This document shows positions 11,431-23,700 of a stretch of 64,000 nt of DNA, in pieces. Position numbers and translations under genes: made by a program. The stretch is taken from NCBI GenBank assembly GCA_963682175.1, contig OY821772.1, forward strand, positions 11,524,743-11,588,742. Direction: 5' to 3'. This DNA is from Triglochin maritima (lineage: Eukaryota; Streptophyta; Magnoliopsida; Alismatales; Juncaginaceae). The notes under the pieces are model-generated. The model was given only the letters and a program-made list of their open reading frames with translations, searched no databases and was not told the origin of the DNA. How positions within the stretch are numbered: the first letter of the stretch is position 1; every line of letters begins with the position of its first letter.

Positions 11431-11545
11431 CTCTCAGGCCGGCAATGTCTGTACCGTCGCCCCAAAAAAGGCCGGAGACCCGTTGCCCTCGAGGCGGATC
11501 CAACAACACACGGCACAAGCATCCATATGCAAAACAGTGCCCAAA

Positions 11546-12061
11546 CGGTCGAACGGAAGAACCCAAACGGTCGACCGAACACCACAACTATTCCTTAGAA
11601 AAACCGAATTAACGTCCAACCGGTCGAACGACTCTCAAAACACGGTCGACCGAAATCCAACAGGGAAAATCCTCTCTCTCTCAAAAAGCACCAACGGTCG
11701 AACGACCCTCAGATCACGGTCGACCGAAAACAACCAGGGAAATTCCCCAACAAAACCGCACTACACGGTCGACCGAAACCACACTCCCGGTCGACCGGCA
11801 AATAAGTTAACTTAAACGTCGGTCGGACGAAGTCAACGAGCGGTCGATCGTTTAGATGGTCAACGCCCCCAACCGACCTACAACAGTGCTTTCGGTCGAC
11901 CGGCAAAGGGGACCCGTTCGACCGAAAACACACAGAACATTTTTCCCTTGGTAAAACGTACCACCGGTCGACCACTCGAAGAGTATTGTTCGACCGGTGC
12001 AAGGGTTTTCCGCCCAAAATACTCTACAACCGGTCGACCGAACCAACCCGCCGGTCGACCG
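11546..12061. repeat. CGGTCGACCG palindrome array, copy D
   Basis: Eight pairs were located. Box starts are 11546/11568, 11621/11643, 11695/11717, 11766/11788, 11820/11841, 11893/11915, 11965/11987 and 12031/12052. Within-pair distances are 22 or 21 bp without exception. Pair-to-pair steps are 75, 74, 71, 54, 73, 72 and 66 bp. Eight boxes are perfect; most others differ at one base. Confidence 0.9.
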
Positions 12062-12340
12062 ATTATAGTGCAGAATGCTGCTGCACGGGTCCGACGAGCC
12101 CTCCGGCCTACCGTCGATCACCCCAACACCCACCAAAGCATAAGTGAGCATCAAAGCAAAGCTTGACATACCTTAAGGCTTGAAGAAGCCTTTGAAGAAT
12201 CCCGGCATGCGCCTCCTCGCAAACTTTTCTCCTCCGGTGAGAACCCAACCGTAATCACCTCGACTCCGGCAACTCCAGATCTCCTCCGAGCTTCGCCGGC
12301 CTCACCTCCGCGTCTTCCTCAGCTGGACGAGAGGGATCGA

Positions 12341-12364
12341 GAGAAAGAGAGAGAGAGAGAGAGA
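12341..12364. repeat. GA microsatellite
   Basis: A run of GA dinucleotides with one interruption lies in gypsy LTR copy D. The CT equivalent is present at about 26535-26596 in copy F. Confidence 0.8.
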
Positions 12365-12549
12365 CACGCGTGAGAGAGTGAGAAATGAGTGAGGAGAGAG
12401 GGAGAAAACCAAAATTAATAAACCTCTCCTCCTTCAATCTCCACCATCCACCACATCCCTTCCCTTCAATCTTAGCCCTCCATCTCCACCTCTTCTAATC
12501 CACCACCTAAACACAATAAACCCAAATAATCAAGGGTTAGGATGTAACA

Positions 12550-12554
12550 TGCAA
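12550..12554. repeat. Target-site duplication TGCAA, right
   Basis: Exact match to 10801-10805. Confidence 0.8.
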
Positions 12555-12691
12555 CTCCTTTGCCACTTCACTAGTCCCTTGCTCAACCATCTATCGTCCT
12601 TGCATCGTCGGTTGTCTCACTCGCACGATCGCCCGCGCCTACATCGGGTCCAAAGATGAAATTCTATCTAATCAGCATACATGAATATAAC

Positions 12692-13095
12692 TGATGATAA
12701 TGCAAGATCAATATATAAATATTCAAAAGAACAAGGTCTTACAAGAAAAAACTATGATACTTGTATTGCATAACTATTGTTGTTACAACAACACAACTCA
12801 CTACAAGACTCTCACTCACACTCTACTACAAATGGATTACACTACACACTCACACTACTACACAAGACTCCTTATTTGTGTTGTGGGAAATGACTCCCGT
12901 ATTTATAGTGTGAATGGAATCTTGTGGAAGAGTTGAAGTTTTTGGACTTTGAAACTTATAGGAAGCTCCTAGTGTTGGATAAGAAAGAAACATCTAGAGT
13001 ATGAATTCTCTAGAAACTGGGCTTAATGGGCTGGACTACTAATTAGCATAAGTAATATAACTTCTTGGGCTTGGGTTGGTGTTGGATCTTTTACA
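12692..13095 (-). mobile_element. 3' LTR of a minus-strand Ty1-copia element
   Basis: On the minus strand the unit begins TGTAAAAGATCC directly after the end of the RNase H relic. It contains a TATA-like CTATAAATAC (minus strand, near 12901-12910) and ends near TGATGATAATGC on the plus strand. The downstream limit is approximate and no target-site duplication is visible because only one end of the element survives. The roughly 130 bp between 12555 and 12691 hold nothing identifiable. Confidence 0.6.
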
Positions 13096-13846
13096 CTCGC
13101 CATCAACACCAACCCTTGTTCTTACCTTCCGAAGTCGTTGATGAAGTTCTTCAAACTTTACTTGGTTTAGTCATTTAATGAAGATATTTGTCACTTGCTC
13201 CTTCGTACTAATAGACTTCATAAGAACTTCGTCTTGTAGAACCTTCTCCCTTAGAAAATGGTAATGAACCTCCACATGTTTTGCCCTTGCATGAAAGACT
13301 AGATTTTATGCCAGATGTATGGTAGATTCATTATCGCAATGCAGCAACACTGGATAATCTACTAGCTGATGAAGATCTTCTAATAATTGTTTCAACCACG
13401 TACTCTCTTGGGCGACCATCGCTCTAGCCATATACTTTGCTTCTGTAGTTTACAGTGAGATAGTAGGTTGTCTCTTCCTACACCAAGAGATTGATGTAGA
13501 ACCAAGACTAAATACATATCTGATGGTCAAACTTCGTGTGTCGTGGTCCCCTACATAGTCAGCATCGTATACCTGACTAGCTTTTGATCTTCTATATTTT
13601 TGTATAAATGACCAAGATCAATAGTACCTTTCACGTACTTCAGTATTTTTCTTACTGCTTCTAAGTGAGGTTTTTTCAGTGCATGCATGTATCAACTTAC
13701 AACTCCAACGACGAAAGATATATCAGGTCGAGTCATGGTTTAGTCGATAAAACTACCTACTAATTATCGATACATCATTGCATCCACCAAATCATTGCCT
13801 TTACATGCACACAATTTGGCCATTTCCTCAGTTGGGGGGTAGATAT
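13096..13846 (-). pseudogene. Ty1-copia reverse transcriptase/RNase H C-terminus
   Basis: On the minus strand the fragments [31 protein letters not shown] followed by AQESTWLKQLLEDL, CDNESTIHLAKN and RAKHVEVHYHFLRE occur in order. These are standard copia motifs of the connection domain and RNase H. Internal stops and small frameshifts break the frame. Only the C-terminal part is present because the Sirevirus-type LTR at 13847 cuts it; the upstream part of pol is missing. Confidence 0.75.
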
Positions 13847-15393
13847 TGTTGGTTTTTTTTGCCTTAATCTATGTTTTGATGATTTAATCAACCTAATCTT
13901 AATTGTGATCATGTAGAGTAGCACACATGTTGCATTGCATATATATTATTCTGTGTTAACCTCTACAGGTGATCATGATTCAAGGAAGAAAGGAAATCAA
14001 GTCAAGACATGTAATTTATATTTCTTTGAGTCTTAGGAACTTTGTGTAATTGATCATACTTGAGATAAAAACTACTCAAACACACACTAGGTTCCCTATA
14101 GAAGTCACACACGAAATTTCACACAATTTGGACTTCAATAGATCACCCAAACTTAGACCGGAAAACACAAAACCAAAACCTAAACAGTCTGCCCACATTC
14201 GGTCGACCGAAACAGACTGTTCGGTCGACCGAGTGATCATATATCCTGTTAGTGTTTAACTGCCCGAGTTCAGTCGACCGAGTATCAACAAATTTTCGAC
14301 CGTTTGTTTTGTCGTATATACCCAACGGTCGTATTCGTATTATCTCCAAATACCCCCACATACATTTTATGTATCGGTCGACCGAGGACCTTGTTCGGTC
14401 GACCGAACCTAAGAAGACTTGACAATCCCGAACTGTATGTTAGTTTTCGACCGAGTATCAACTATTTCCGACCGTTTGTTTTGTCGTATTATACCCAACG
14501 GTCGTATTTGTATTATCTCCATATACCTTAAATACATTTAGTGTATCGGTCGACCGAGGACCTTGTTCGGTCGACTGAACTTAGAAGACTCAACAAACCA
14601 GAAGTGTCGTCGGTTTTCGGTCAACGTATTCCTTGTTTTGGTCGACCGAATATGATCTTGTTTGTCAACCCCAAAGTGCCTGGTGTGAATCGGTCGACCG
14701 AACCTATCTCGGTGTTCAACCGATCACTTAAGTGTACCTGAGTCAATAGCCTTTGGCTATTGACCGTTCCTTAACCGCTCGACCGAACCTTAATCTAAAT
14801 TGCCAAACGGTCGACCGAACAACCAGATCGAGTCGACCGAACTTACTCAGAATTGTGTCCTATCAGTTTCTGTTTTGTGTATCTTACACAATCTTTACCC
14901 AATTCATCCCCAACAGCTATAACTCTTTTGGAGCTTATAAATAGAGTTGTAAAACACATTTTAACACAACTCTCCCACTACTATTTGTCCCTTACAATAG
15001 AGAGAAAGCTCTAAACAGTCGAAACATCAAACCTTCCACACTTTAGTCTTAAATCCTATTCTCACTCAAATGTGCTCAAGATTAGAGAGTGTTGTTCCAC
15101 TCATTGATTGTCAAAGAAGCAAGGGTCTTGGTGAAAGCCTAAGACAAGAGTATAGACTTCGGTGAGAGCCCGAAGTATCCCTCTCAGATTGTGAGAGGAG
15201 GAGCCAAGCTCGGCGAGGGTTGTTCACGAGTTTGAAGATTGTAAAGGTGTTCTCCCCTTGCCCGGAACGGGGAGTGGTTAGTGAAGTCGTGAGCGGAGCT
15301 CAGTGATCCGAGCGGAGCTTACAAGAGAGGACTAGGACCCGGATGGGGTGCCAAACCTCTATAAAAATCTCCCGACTCCTTGTGGTTTGCATT
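13847..15393 (+). mobile_element. Sirevirus-type LTR, right-truncated (copy E)
   Basis: It begins TGTTGG inside the copia relic and matches copies B and C along its length, including a TATA box at 14936-14943 and the post-TATA GGTGAAAGCC repeats. Homology with copy C ends at a TTTGCATT word near 15393, about 130 bp before the family's true end, where LINE-associated sequence starts. The right-hand flank is lost, so no target-site duplication can be checked. Confidence 0.8.
14200..14839. repeat. CGGTCGACCG palindrome array, copy E
   Basis: Pairs of perfect or near-perfect boxes start at 14200/14222, 14375/14396, 14547/14568, 14618/14639, 14691/14713, about 14755/14776, and 14808/14830. All pairs are 21-22 bp apart. 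The steps 14547-14618-14691 are 71 and 73 bp. The last box ends 97 bp before the TATA box, essentially the same as in copies B and C. Confidence 0.85.
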
Positions 15394-15690
15394 TGTCATG
15401 TGGAAAGGAGGGGAGACAAGAGAAACCAACCAGCTGTAGCAAGCCACATGGAAAGGACGTTGTCCATTTGGCTCCACTAGTCCTAGCTGGAGCGGAGGTC
15501 ACCATTCAGGCTACGCCATGTGGAAAGGAGGGAAGCAAAGAGCACAAGGCCAACTACAGCCTGCCACATGGAGAGGAGGATGATCCCTTGGCCCCACTAG
15601 TCCACATGGAGCAGGCCACACCAGGTGGAATGAAAGGGAGAGAAGAGAAATGGACCAGCTGCAGCGAGCCACTTTGAAAGGAGGCACATA
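15394..15690 (+). repeat. Diverged coding-type tandem repeat before the LINE
   Basis: About two and a half copies of a roughly 130-bp unit recur, each with a CCACATGGAAAGGAGG-like word and a CCACTAGTC word. One plus-strand frame is open across it and gives a repeated peptide pattern (CGKEG, then PHGE or PHGK, then LAPLV). I do not recognise the peptide. It could be a LINE 5' leader, a remnant of its first open frame, or captured sequence. Confidence 0.4.
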
Positions 15691-15959
15691 TAAATGGGAA
15701 CCAGCAAGAGCCGTGCAAAGAAATTGAGGAAGGATCCTTGCTGAGTAATAGTTGGGTCTTCCCAAAGAGGGTGGTGCGTGAACCTGGACAGGCCAGCTTG
15801 GGTGCAAGACTAATCCGAAGTGAACATGGCTTGAGACCGGGGCGTTTCGAGATTCTAGCGGGTCGAGTGGATGTTGCAAGCAATGTGAAGAGATGGTTGT
15901 GGAGGGACGAGATGAGGATTCCCCACAACCTTTGATGATAAACATCCCACAACCGGAGA

Positions 15960-18900
15960 TAATCAAGCGGAGTTCATTGAGATTGGAGCAACAAAGATCA
16001 AACCAAGGATGCAAGGGGACTCGCTCCCCTCTTCCAAAACCATGATTATCCTTGCGTGGAATGTGCATGGTGCAAATCTCCCCGGCCATGCACACATGAT
16101 ACGGGGACGGATAAGAGAGGCCAAAGCTGACATCGTATGCCTCGTGGAACATAAGGTAAAGGTAAAGGTAAAGAAGCTTGATCGGTTCCGAAAAGAAATT
16201 TGGGCACACAATTGGGCAGCAAATAGCATGATAGTGGATTCGGGTCGCATCCTTGTGATGTGGAATGAGAAGCAAGTCGATCTTCGAGTTACCTATGAAA
16301 CACCACAACTTTTACATCTGGAAGGGCTTGACCGAGGAAGTGGGAAGCTAGTGGCTATCACGGTTGTCTATGGAGAAAATGATCACATGGAGCGGTGTTG
16401 ATTGTGGGCTGACCTTGAACAACTCGTACCAACTGCTTCTACCCCATGGTTTCTTTGTGGAGACTTCAATTGTATTTGACGCTGCAATAAGAAGAGAGGC
16501 GGTTTGGGTTTTAATTGAACGGCTATGTAGGAGTTTAATAATTGCATTGATAGGTAGCAAGTGGTCGAAGTGCCATCCGATGGGAGTGAGTTTACTTGGC
16601 CTAACTCATCGCAGGGCGAGGCAAGTATAGAAACCCAAATAGATAGGATGCTCATGTCCCTCACATGGCTGGACACTTTCCCGGAATCCTTCTATGTGGT
16701 TGGGGACAAGGACCTTAGCGACCATGACACACTCACGTTGAGAACAACACAAGCCAACACGCGCAAGAAGAGGATGTTCAGATTTGCAAATTTTTGGAGC
16801 GAGCACGAGGAGTTCTCAGAAGTAGTTCGCAATGCTTGGGCCACCTTTGTTGCTGGGAAGCCCACATTCCGGGTGGTGGCAAAGTTGCACGAGGTTAAAT
16901 TGGCACTGAAACAATGGAGTGAGGAGAAGTTTGGGCACGTAGAAAATAAAGTATCTAAGGCTCAACACCGACTAACGCAAGTAAGACTAGATCGACAAGC
17001 TGACCAGGGGGACATTTCCCTCTTAAATATGGAACAAAGCTGTAAGGAGGAGCTGCAACTAGTCTTGGCAAGAGAAGAATCACTTGTGAGGCAAAAATCA
17101 AGGATACGGTGATTATGGGAGGGTGACCGAAATTCTAGATTTATCCATGCTTCCCTTTGAGTGAGGAGGGTCACCAACAATGTGAGACTTGTGAGTGCAA
17201 ATGGGGAGCTAGTGAGGAGCAGAGTGACATTCGTGAGGCATTTCGACGCCATTTTTCTAACTTGTTTGCTAATGATTTTCAGGTTACACCGTTACCACTC
17301 TCTACTCATACTCCTCAAATCAGCCCTGATGAGGCCAGGAGCCTTGTTGCTGCACTTGATATGAAGGAACTTGAGGTGGTAGGGATCCACTCAAATGTGG
17401 ACAAGTCACCCTGGCCTAATGGTTTTAATGCAAAGTTCTTTAAGGCATCTTGGGGGTGGTAAAGATGGATATGTTCAAGGCGGTTGATGATTTTATGAGA
17501 GATGAAAAGCTCCTAGCCCAAGAAAATTACATGTCCATCACCTTAATCCCGAAGAAGACTACACCGTCCACGGTCGATGACTACCGGCCGATCTCCCTTT
17601 GTAATATGTTGTATCGCTACATTTCCAAGGTTCTGGCAAATCGATTGAAGGTCGTCCTACCCTAGCTGATTGGAGAGGAGCAAAGTGCTTTCATTCGTGG
17701 AAGACGAATTGGTGACAACATCTTGCTGGCCCACGAGATATGCCACAACATGCATGTTGATCGCGGCCCAGCAAGGATGTGTTTGAAACTTGATTTGAGG
17801 AAGGCATATGATTCGGTATCATGAGAATTCCTTATCATGGTTCTTAAGTGGTTTGGTTTCCTAGACCATTGGCAAAAATTGATTATGGCTTGTGTACGAG
17901 CCTCTTTTGTTGTCACACTGAATGGAGAGAACTCGCAACCGTTCAAGGCATCAAATGGCTCAAGACAAGGTGATCTCATCGCTCTTTACCTCTTTGTCCT
18001 TTGTATGGAAGTACTTAACATTATGATAAAGGAGGCTGTCGAAAATGGGAGGATAGAACAAATCAAGTGTGGTAGCATTTCAGTGTCACATCTGTTGTTT
18101 GCGGATGACGTCATCGTGTTTGCGATGGCCACCAAGAGGAATGGAAAGGAAATAAAAACAATACTTACCACATTCTCAGAATGCTCGGGGCTTCACCTAA
18201 ATACCACCAAAACCAAGTATTCTTAGGAAGAAGCACGACTCTTGGTAGGTGGATATGTGACCACCTTGGGATGGCAATGGTGGGTTTTCCGATAACATAC
18301 CTTGGGCTCCCATTGTTTACCTCTCGCCTTGGGAAGAACCACTGTGCTGGGCTGGTGGCAAAGCTAAGATCAAAGCTTAGCTCTTGGAAGCGGAACCTTC
18401 TGTCCATAGCTGGAAGGGTGGAGCTGGTCCAAAGCGTCTTAGTGTCTATAGTATTTACTGGACCTTCGCTTTTCTTCTACCAAGAGCAGTGTTGAAGGAG
18501 ATGGAAAGTATTATGATCCAATTCACACGGGGAGGGCCTAAGAAGTGGGCGGTGATCGCGTGGAAGGATATTTGCATGCGCAAGAGTGAGGAAGGCTTGG
18601 GATTGAGGCGGCTACGAGACTGGAATAATGTTGGACTGGTGAGGCTATTTTGGTTGATTGTGTCAGATAATGAGTCTCTATGGGTCAGATACATGCTTAG
18701 GAAGTACCTCAGTAATCACACAATTTGACTAGCACGCCCACCAGCGATGTGCTCGTGGGCATGGAGGGGCATACTTAGCGTACGGGACATTGCTCGTGAA
18801 CACATTTGGTTCCAAGTGGGAGACGGTAGCAATGTACGTTTCTTTCTTGATCCATGGTGTGGCCAACCATTCTTATGTGAGGAATGGGGTGACCGGTTGC

Positions 18901-19810
18901 ACTATGATATTGGCATGCCAAAGGACACTCTCTTGGCACATTTCATTCAAAATGGTACGTGGAACCTCCCTCATCCATGAGGATGTTGGAAGTTTGGCCA
19001 AAGATAATGGAGACTATGATACATGGAGGGTTGGATCACCCTATTAGGATGGCTGCCAGGACGGAGTCTTTCTCATTGAAAGAGGCATGAACATGGGTTG
19101 CACCTAGGACGACACTTGTGGGATGGAGTAAGCTCATATGGTTCAAAAACCACGTACCAAAACTAGCCATTACAGCATGGCGTGCTATGTGGGGACGGCT
19201 GATGACAAAGAAGTTGATGCAAGCACGGGGTGCAGCTCATGACATGGATTGTGTACTTTGTAATGAGGCTGAGGAGGATATGGGAACCTCTTTTGGTCAT
19301 GCTCATTTACGAGGGAGGTCTGGACAGAAATCCTCAAGGCACTAAAGTTGGGCGTTGGTATTAGGAATACCTTTGATGAGGAAGCAAAACGCATGTTGCA
19401 GGTGAAGGGTGGAAGAGTGCACATAACAGCAATGAAGCTAGCCTTTAGTGCAGTCATCTATGAGTGTTGGAGCAGAATAGAAAGGTGTTTGACCACGAGA
19501 TCAGGCGACCTTTGGACATCGTTAGATTGGTAAAAGATATGATTTGGGTTGTGGGCTCAAGGACAAAAGATAGTGTGGAAGACCCGACGACGATGCGAGA
19601 GCTCAAAGAAGTATGGAGTTAGATACGTGAACTAGCTTATCTAGGGGTTTGTTTTGTAATGGGTCGGTGACTCATGACGTTTGTAGGATAGGCATGTAGA
19701 TTACATGTCCCGCGGGTGTCCCTCGTAAAAATTTTGTAGGTTGTAAATCATAACTTTCTTTAATGAAATTTTGAGGCTAAGCCTTCCTTTTGCTTTGCAA
19801 AAAAAAAAAA
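15960..19810 (+). pseudogene. L1-type LINE, ORF2 relic with poly(A) tail
   Basis: The domains occur in the usual plant L1 order. First is an apurinic-type endonuclease (LAWNVHGA at about 16051, CLVEHKV, GDFNCI near 16460, SDHD near 16720). Next is the reverse transcriptase (DDYRPISLCN near 17578, RQGDLI, and the catalytic FADDVIVFA near 18100). Last is a C-terminal zf-RVT domain (19140-19290, CVLCNEAEED). At least six stops or frameshifts interrupt it, for example at about 16400, 17110, 17664, 17821 and 18225. A 12-base A run at 19799-19810 marks the 3' end. No target-site duplication was found, which fits an old or rearranged copy. Confidence 0.85.
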
Positions 19811-20742
19811 GTTAAATTTTAGAAAAAAATTGTCTTGCTTTTAGAGGTTGGGGAAGGGTAAAATGGGAAAGAATAATTAATTCAAGGCTAGACTTAAGAT
19901 TAGTAAATAAGACTTGAGATAATGTATGACCTAAAAATAAGTTGAAAAGTCAACCCCTTTATGATTGAAGTAGAGCCACTTTTGTGACCTTGAATTAACT
20001 TTCCCTACAAATTATGATAATTTCTTATTTATATCATTATTAATTTCTTAGCTTGTAATCATACCTTTCCAATTATAATAATTCAACTATATAAAGTATT
20101 ACTAAGAGCATTCTTGTCATTTAATATCAAGAATCAAGGATATAAATTTATTCTACCCAAACAATTTTCTTCTCTTAGGAATCTTGATTCCTAAATTTTC
20201 ACTTGCAATCTGGATTCCTACAAGAATCTTATCCAGGAATCAATTTGACAAAGAAACCCTAAGTTAACTTAATCAAAATAAAACTTGAGCAGAAACTCCA
20301 TCAAATTATTGTATGGCCTTAAGGTTTAATAATTCTCTGATGTTTTATTAGATATTGATGCTTTATGCGTTAGTTCACTTGAACAAATACAAGTTACTCT
20401 AGTCCTTAACGTTGCAGAAATCATGTCTAAGCAGTACCGCTAAAAAAATGTCCAAATACATTGAAAGTGCTCTTATTTGTTAAGAAAGAAAAGGTATATA
20501 TTTAACAACTAATTTGGCTACTTGATTATGTAAAACGCGTGGAAGTTGGAATCTTTTTTGTAGAATCCACAATAGTAACAAATCTCGGTCTCCAAGTTGG
20601 GTAAAACATGTTGTCTTGTGAAACACATTCTTATCCTTTTGGAACTAATTAGAGTTTCTATTAAAAATAGCAACAAGTTTGCGCCTATAAAATAAAACTC
20701 TGGCTACTTATTTCTTCGACAGTGAATCTCACAAAGAAGAAA
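19811..20742 (+). promoter_or_regulatory. Upstream region of subtilase gene 1
   Basis: AT-rich sequence without coding potential lies between the LINE tail and the first exon. A TATA box (TATAAAATAA) at 20686-20695 sits about 50 bp before the ATG at 20743, a typical plant core-promoter distance. No other regulatory element can be called with confidence. Confidence 0.55.
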
Positions 20743-23700
20743 ATGTCTCTCCTCCTTTTTGTCGCTTTTTCTCTCCTCCAAACCCCTATTGATGCAAGCA
20801 AAAAGGCAAGTCCACGTGCTTCCTTTGCATATATATAACACTTTTGTTTAGTTAATAAGTACAATTTGATCATAATTTGGTTGTAAAATATCAGGTATTG
20901 AACTTCATGTGACATTGCCAATGTTTAAAATTGGATTCAAAATTTTAAATAAGCATTATATACATTTATGTTGGTTTTGTCTAAATATGTTTTTTACTGT
21001 TCTTTTGCAGCCATACATAGTATATTTAGGTGCTCATTCTCATGGACCTTATGCCACATCAGCCGATTACAAACAAGTAGAGGATTATCACAATGAACTC
21101 TTGGGTTCCATCCTCGGAGGGTATTTTTTTCTCTCTTTTATTCGTATATAGTTGATACATATTTTTGTTGTTAGAAACTTTGGTACATAAAATATTGTTA
21201 CCACAGGAAAGAGAAAGCAAAAGAAGCTATAGTTCACTCCTACACAAAAAATATAAATGGATTTGCTGCAATGCTTGACCAAGAAGCAGCAGATGAGATT
21301 TCGAGTAATACAAACCTCTTCATTTTTTCCCCTCCCAGAGTACTTCCTTAATTTGTTGGTTACACAAATATATGCTCATTCTACATGTACGTGTCACGTG
21401 TATAACAATTTGCAGAACATCCCGAAGTGATTTCAGTTTTCCAGAACAAATACAAGAATCTACACACGACCCGGTCATGGGATTTCCTTGGTTTGGAGAC
21501 ACAGGGAAGGATTCCACTCTCTTCACTTTGGCCAAAGACTTCTTATGGTGAAGATGTTATCATAGCTACTCTAGATTCAGGTAGTGCATAATCAAGATAC
21601 TTAGATGGAATTAATCGAGAGCAAAAACACATGTTTAGATGGAACTAATTGAGGGCATCATTGATGTTTGAGTATTGGGATGATTTTCATGCAGGTGTAT
21701 GGCCTGAGTCAAAGAGCTTCAGTGATGAAGGGATGGGGCCAGTCCCTAAAAGGTGGAAGGGATTTTGCCAAAATAACACCAAAGAGGGTGTTCCGTGCAA
21801 TAAGTATATATTTTTCCCAAAGACGTTTTTTAGCATTCTTCTTTTGCTTGTCGCGTAACATTTTTATGTTGCATTAAGATATACTTCAATAGTCATATTT
21901 ACATTATTATTATATTTCAGTTTAGTGAACTCCATATTTTTGTGAAGCTTACTTATTTGCACCCATAAAGAGAAATCAATTTATAACAGAAGCTATATCC
22001 TAATAAAAGAAGACAATGCGAGCATTCATGATGAACTTGAGGTCAATTATCAAAAAAGGGCATATAAGCAAACTCGTTTCAAAGACTGTGAAGTCTGCAA
22101 ATTGAAAAAGTAAAATCAAGACGTGAAAACAAGGTAATTTAGGATGAGGTAAAAAAACCCGTTTACATAAATATTTCGATTTGAGAAGATATTAGTACAA
22201 GATGTCATAAAAAATTTCATTGCCAGCCTTACAACAACATGATTACTACATAAAGTTTTCTTCCAATTTTTTTTTTTAAATTTGTAATTACTTGCACAGT
22301 TGCACATATGTTCTTACTTAACGAAATATTGTACAAAACATAGGACTTCTTAAATATTACCTCCATTTGCACTAATCATCGTTAATCTCTACCGCAATTA
22401 AATTAGGAAACTCATAGGATCAACATTCTTCAACAAAGGCCAACAAACGCTGGGGGTCCCCTTAGGTCCCAACTACTACACTCCCCGGGACTTCACCGGG
22501 CACGGGACCCACACCCTTTCCACCGCCGCCGGCCGCTTTGTCCCTAACGCCAACGTCTTTGGTCACGCCAACGGCACCGCCAAAGGTGGGTCTCCAGGCG
22601 CCAGGGTGGCGGCCTACAGAGTCTGCTTTACCCCAGTCAACATTTTCGCCGGTGAGTGCTACGACGTCGACATTCTTGCCGGCTTCGAGGCCGCAATCCA
22701 CGACGGCGTGGACGTAATCTCTTTGTCGCTTGGAGGGAGCGGTCCCATCGAGTACTTCGAAGATGCCATCTCGATCGGATCCTTCCATGCTGTTCAGAAT
22801 GGAATTGTGGTGGTGGCGTCGGCCGGGAATGACGGGCCCGATGAGGAGACTGTTAGTAACATTGCACCGTGGATTCTGACGGTCGGAGCGGGCACAGTCG
22901 ATAGGGATTTCGTTGCTTTATTCACCGCCGGTGATGGCCGGATCCTTGAGGTTAAATTGCACTCAAATTATACAATATATAGTTCATTTTTCCCCCACAC
23001 TAGCTTGGAACTATTTAATAGATAATGTCATTAAACTTGTAACTAGTCTCTACGTGGCACGTGCTAATAAAAATTACAAAAGAATTAGGAGTTTTACATA
23101 TTTAAACAGCATATAGGTTGTGATGAGCCATGGCAACCAGGTTAATAATATGGCCGGGAGAATTTTTCACTTGAAAATGATTAACGAGAGTATCGAACAT
23201 GATATCCAAACTAAAAGCGTGTTTACATAACTTTGTCATTAATGCAAATGGTCTGAGTTTTGTTTAAAATATTGCTGTGTTGCAATTTATTAAATACTTT
23301 CCAAAGAAGCAAACATATATAACCAATACGCATTGAAATTGAATTTTGTAACGTCTTAGATATCATTCTATATATTTTACTTAAACTTCCGATTACACCT
23401 AATTGTATTGAAACTTTGTGTTTGTTTCTCGATGAATTGTGAAAATCATGAATTGGAGCTTATAAAGTTAATCTCCTATGATTTTGATTTCATGTACGTC
23501 TAATTCGAGGATAAACGAACAAATTTCGCGTGGATCGGAATCGAAAGCATAAAATACTACGACATAAGAAGAGTATGGATTTGGATTTATACATAGAACA
23601 TTAATGTAATTGACCTTTTTTATTTTGCCACAAATTATTCCCAGGGAAGAAGTGCGTCCGACAAGAAACTGGAAGCCAACAAGATGTACCCAGTAATCAA

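Larger units (their letters stand above)
10806..12549 (-). mobile_element. Solo LTR of a Ty3-gypsy family (copy D)
   Basis: This 1,744-bp unit begins TGTAACGCCCCG and ends GGATGTAACA on the plus strand, and is flanked by identical TGCAA repeats. It has no internal domain, so it is a solo LTR. The same family recurs in the opposite orientation at 26423-28405. Orientation is inferred from that copy, which has a TATA box followed by CT-rich leader near one end; this copy is therefore on the minus strand. It contains a 76-bp minisatellite (11194-11430), a palindrome array (11546-12061) and a GA microsatellite (12341-12364). Confidence 0.85.

Noticed and set aside
11194..11815. Long overlapping open frames on both strands (up to about 180 codons)
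   Set aside because: They lie in a GC-rich minisatellite and in the palindrome array. CGGTCGACCG has no stop in any of six frames, so arrays stay open by composition and give RSTE, VDR and GRP peptides. No start context or domain supports a gene.
13847..19810. Complete Sirevirus element spanning copy E and the LINE
   Set aside because: No Sirevirus interior or second LTR follows copy E; LINE domains start instead and the LTR end is missing.
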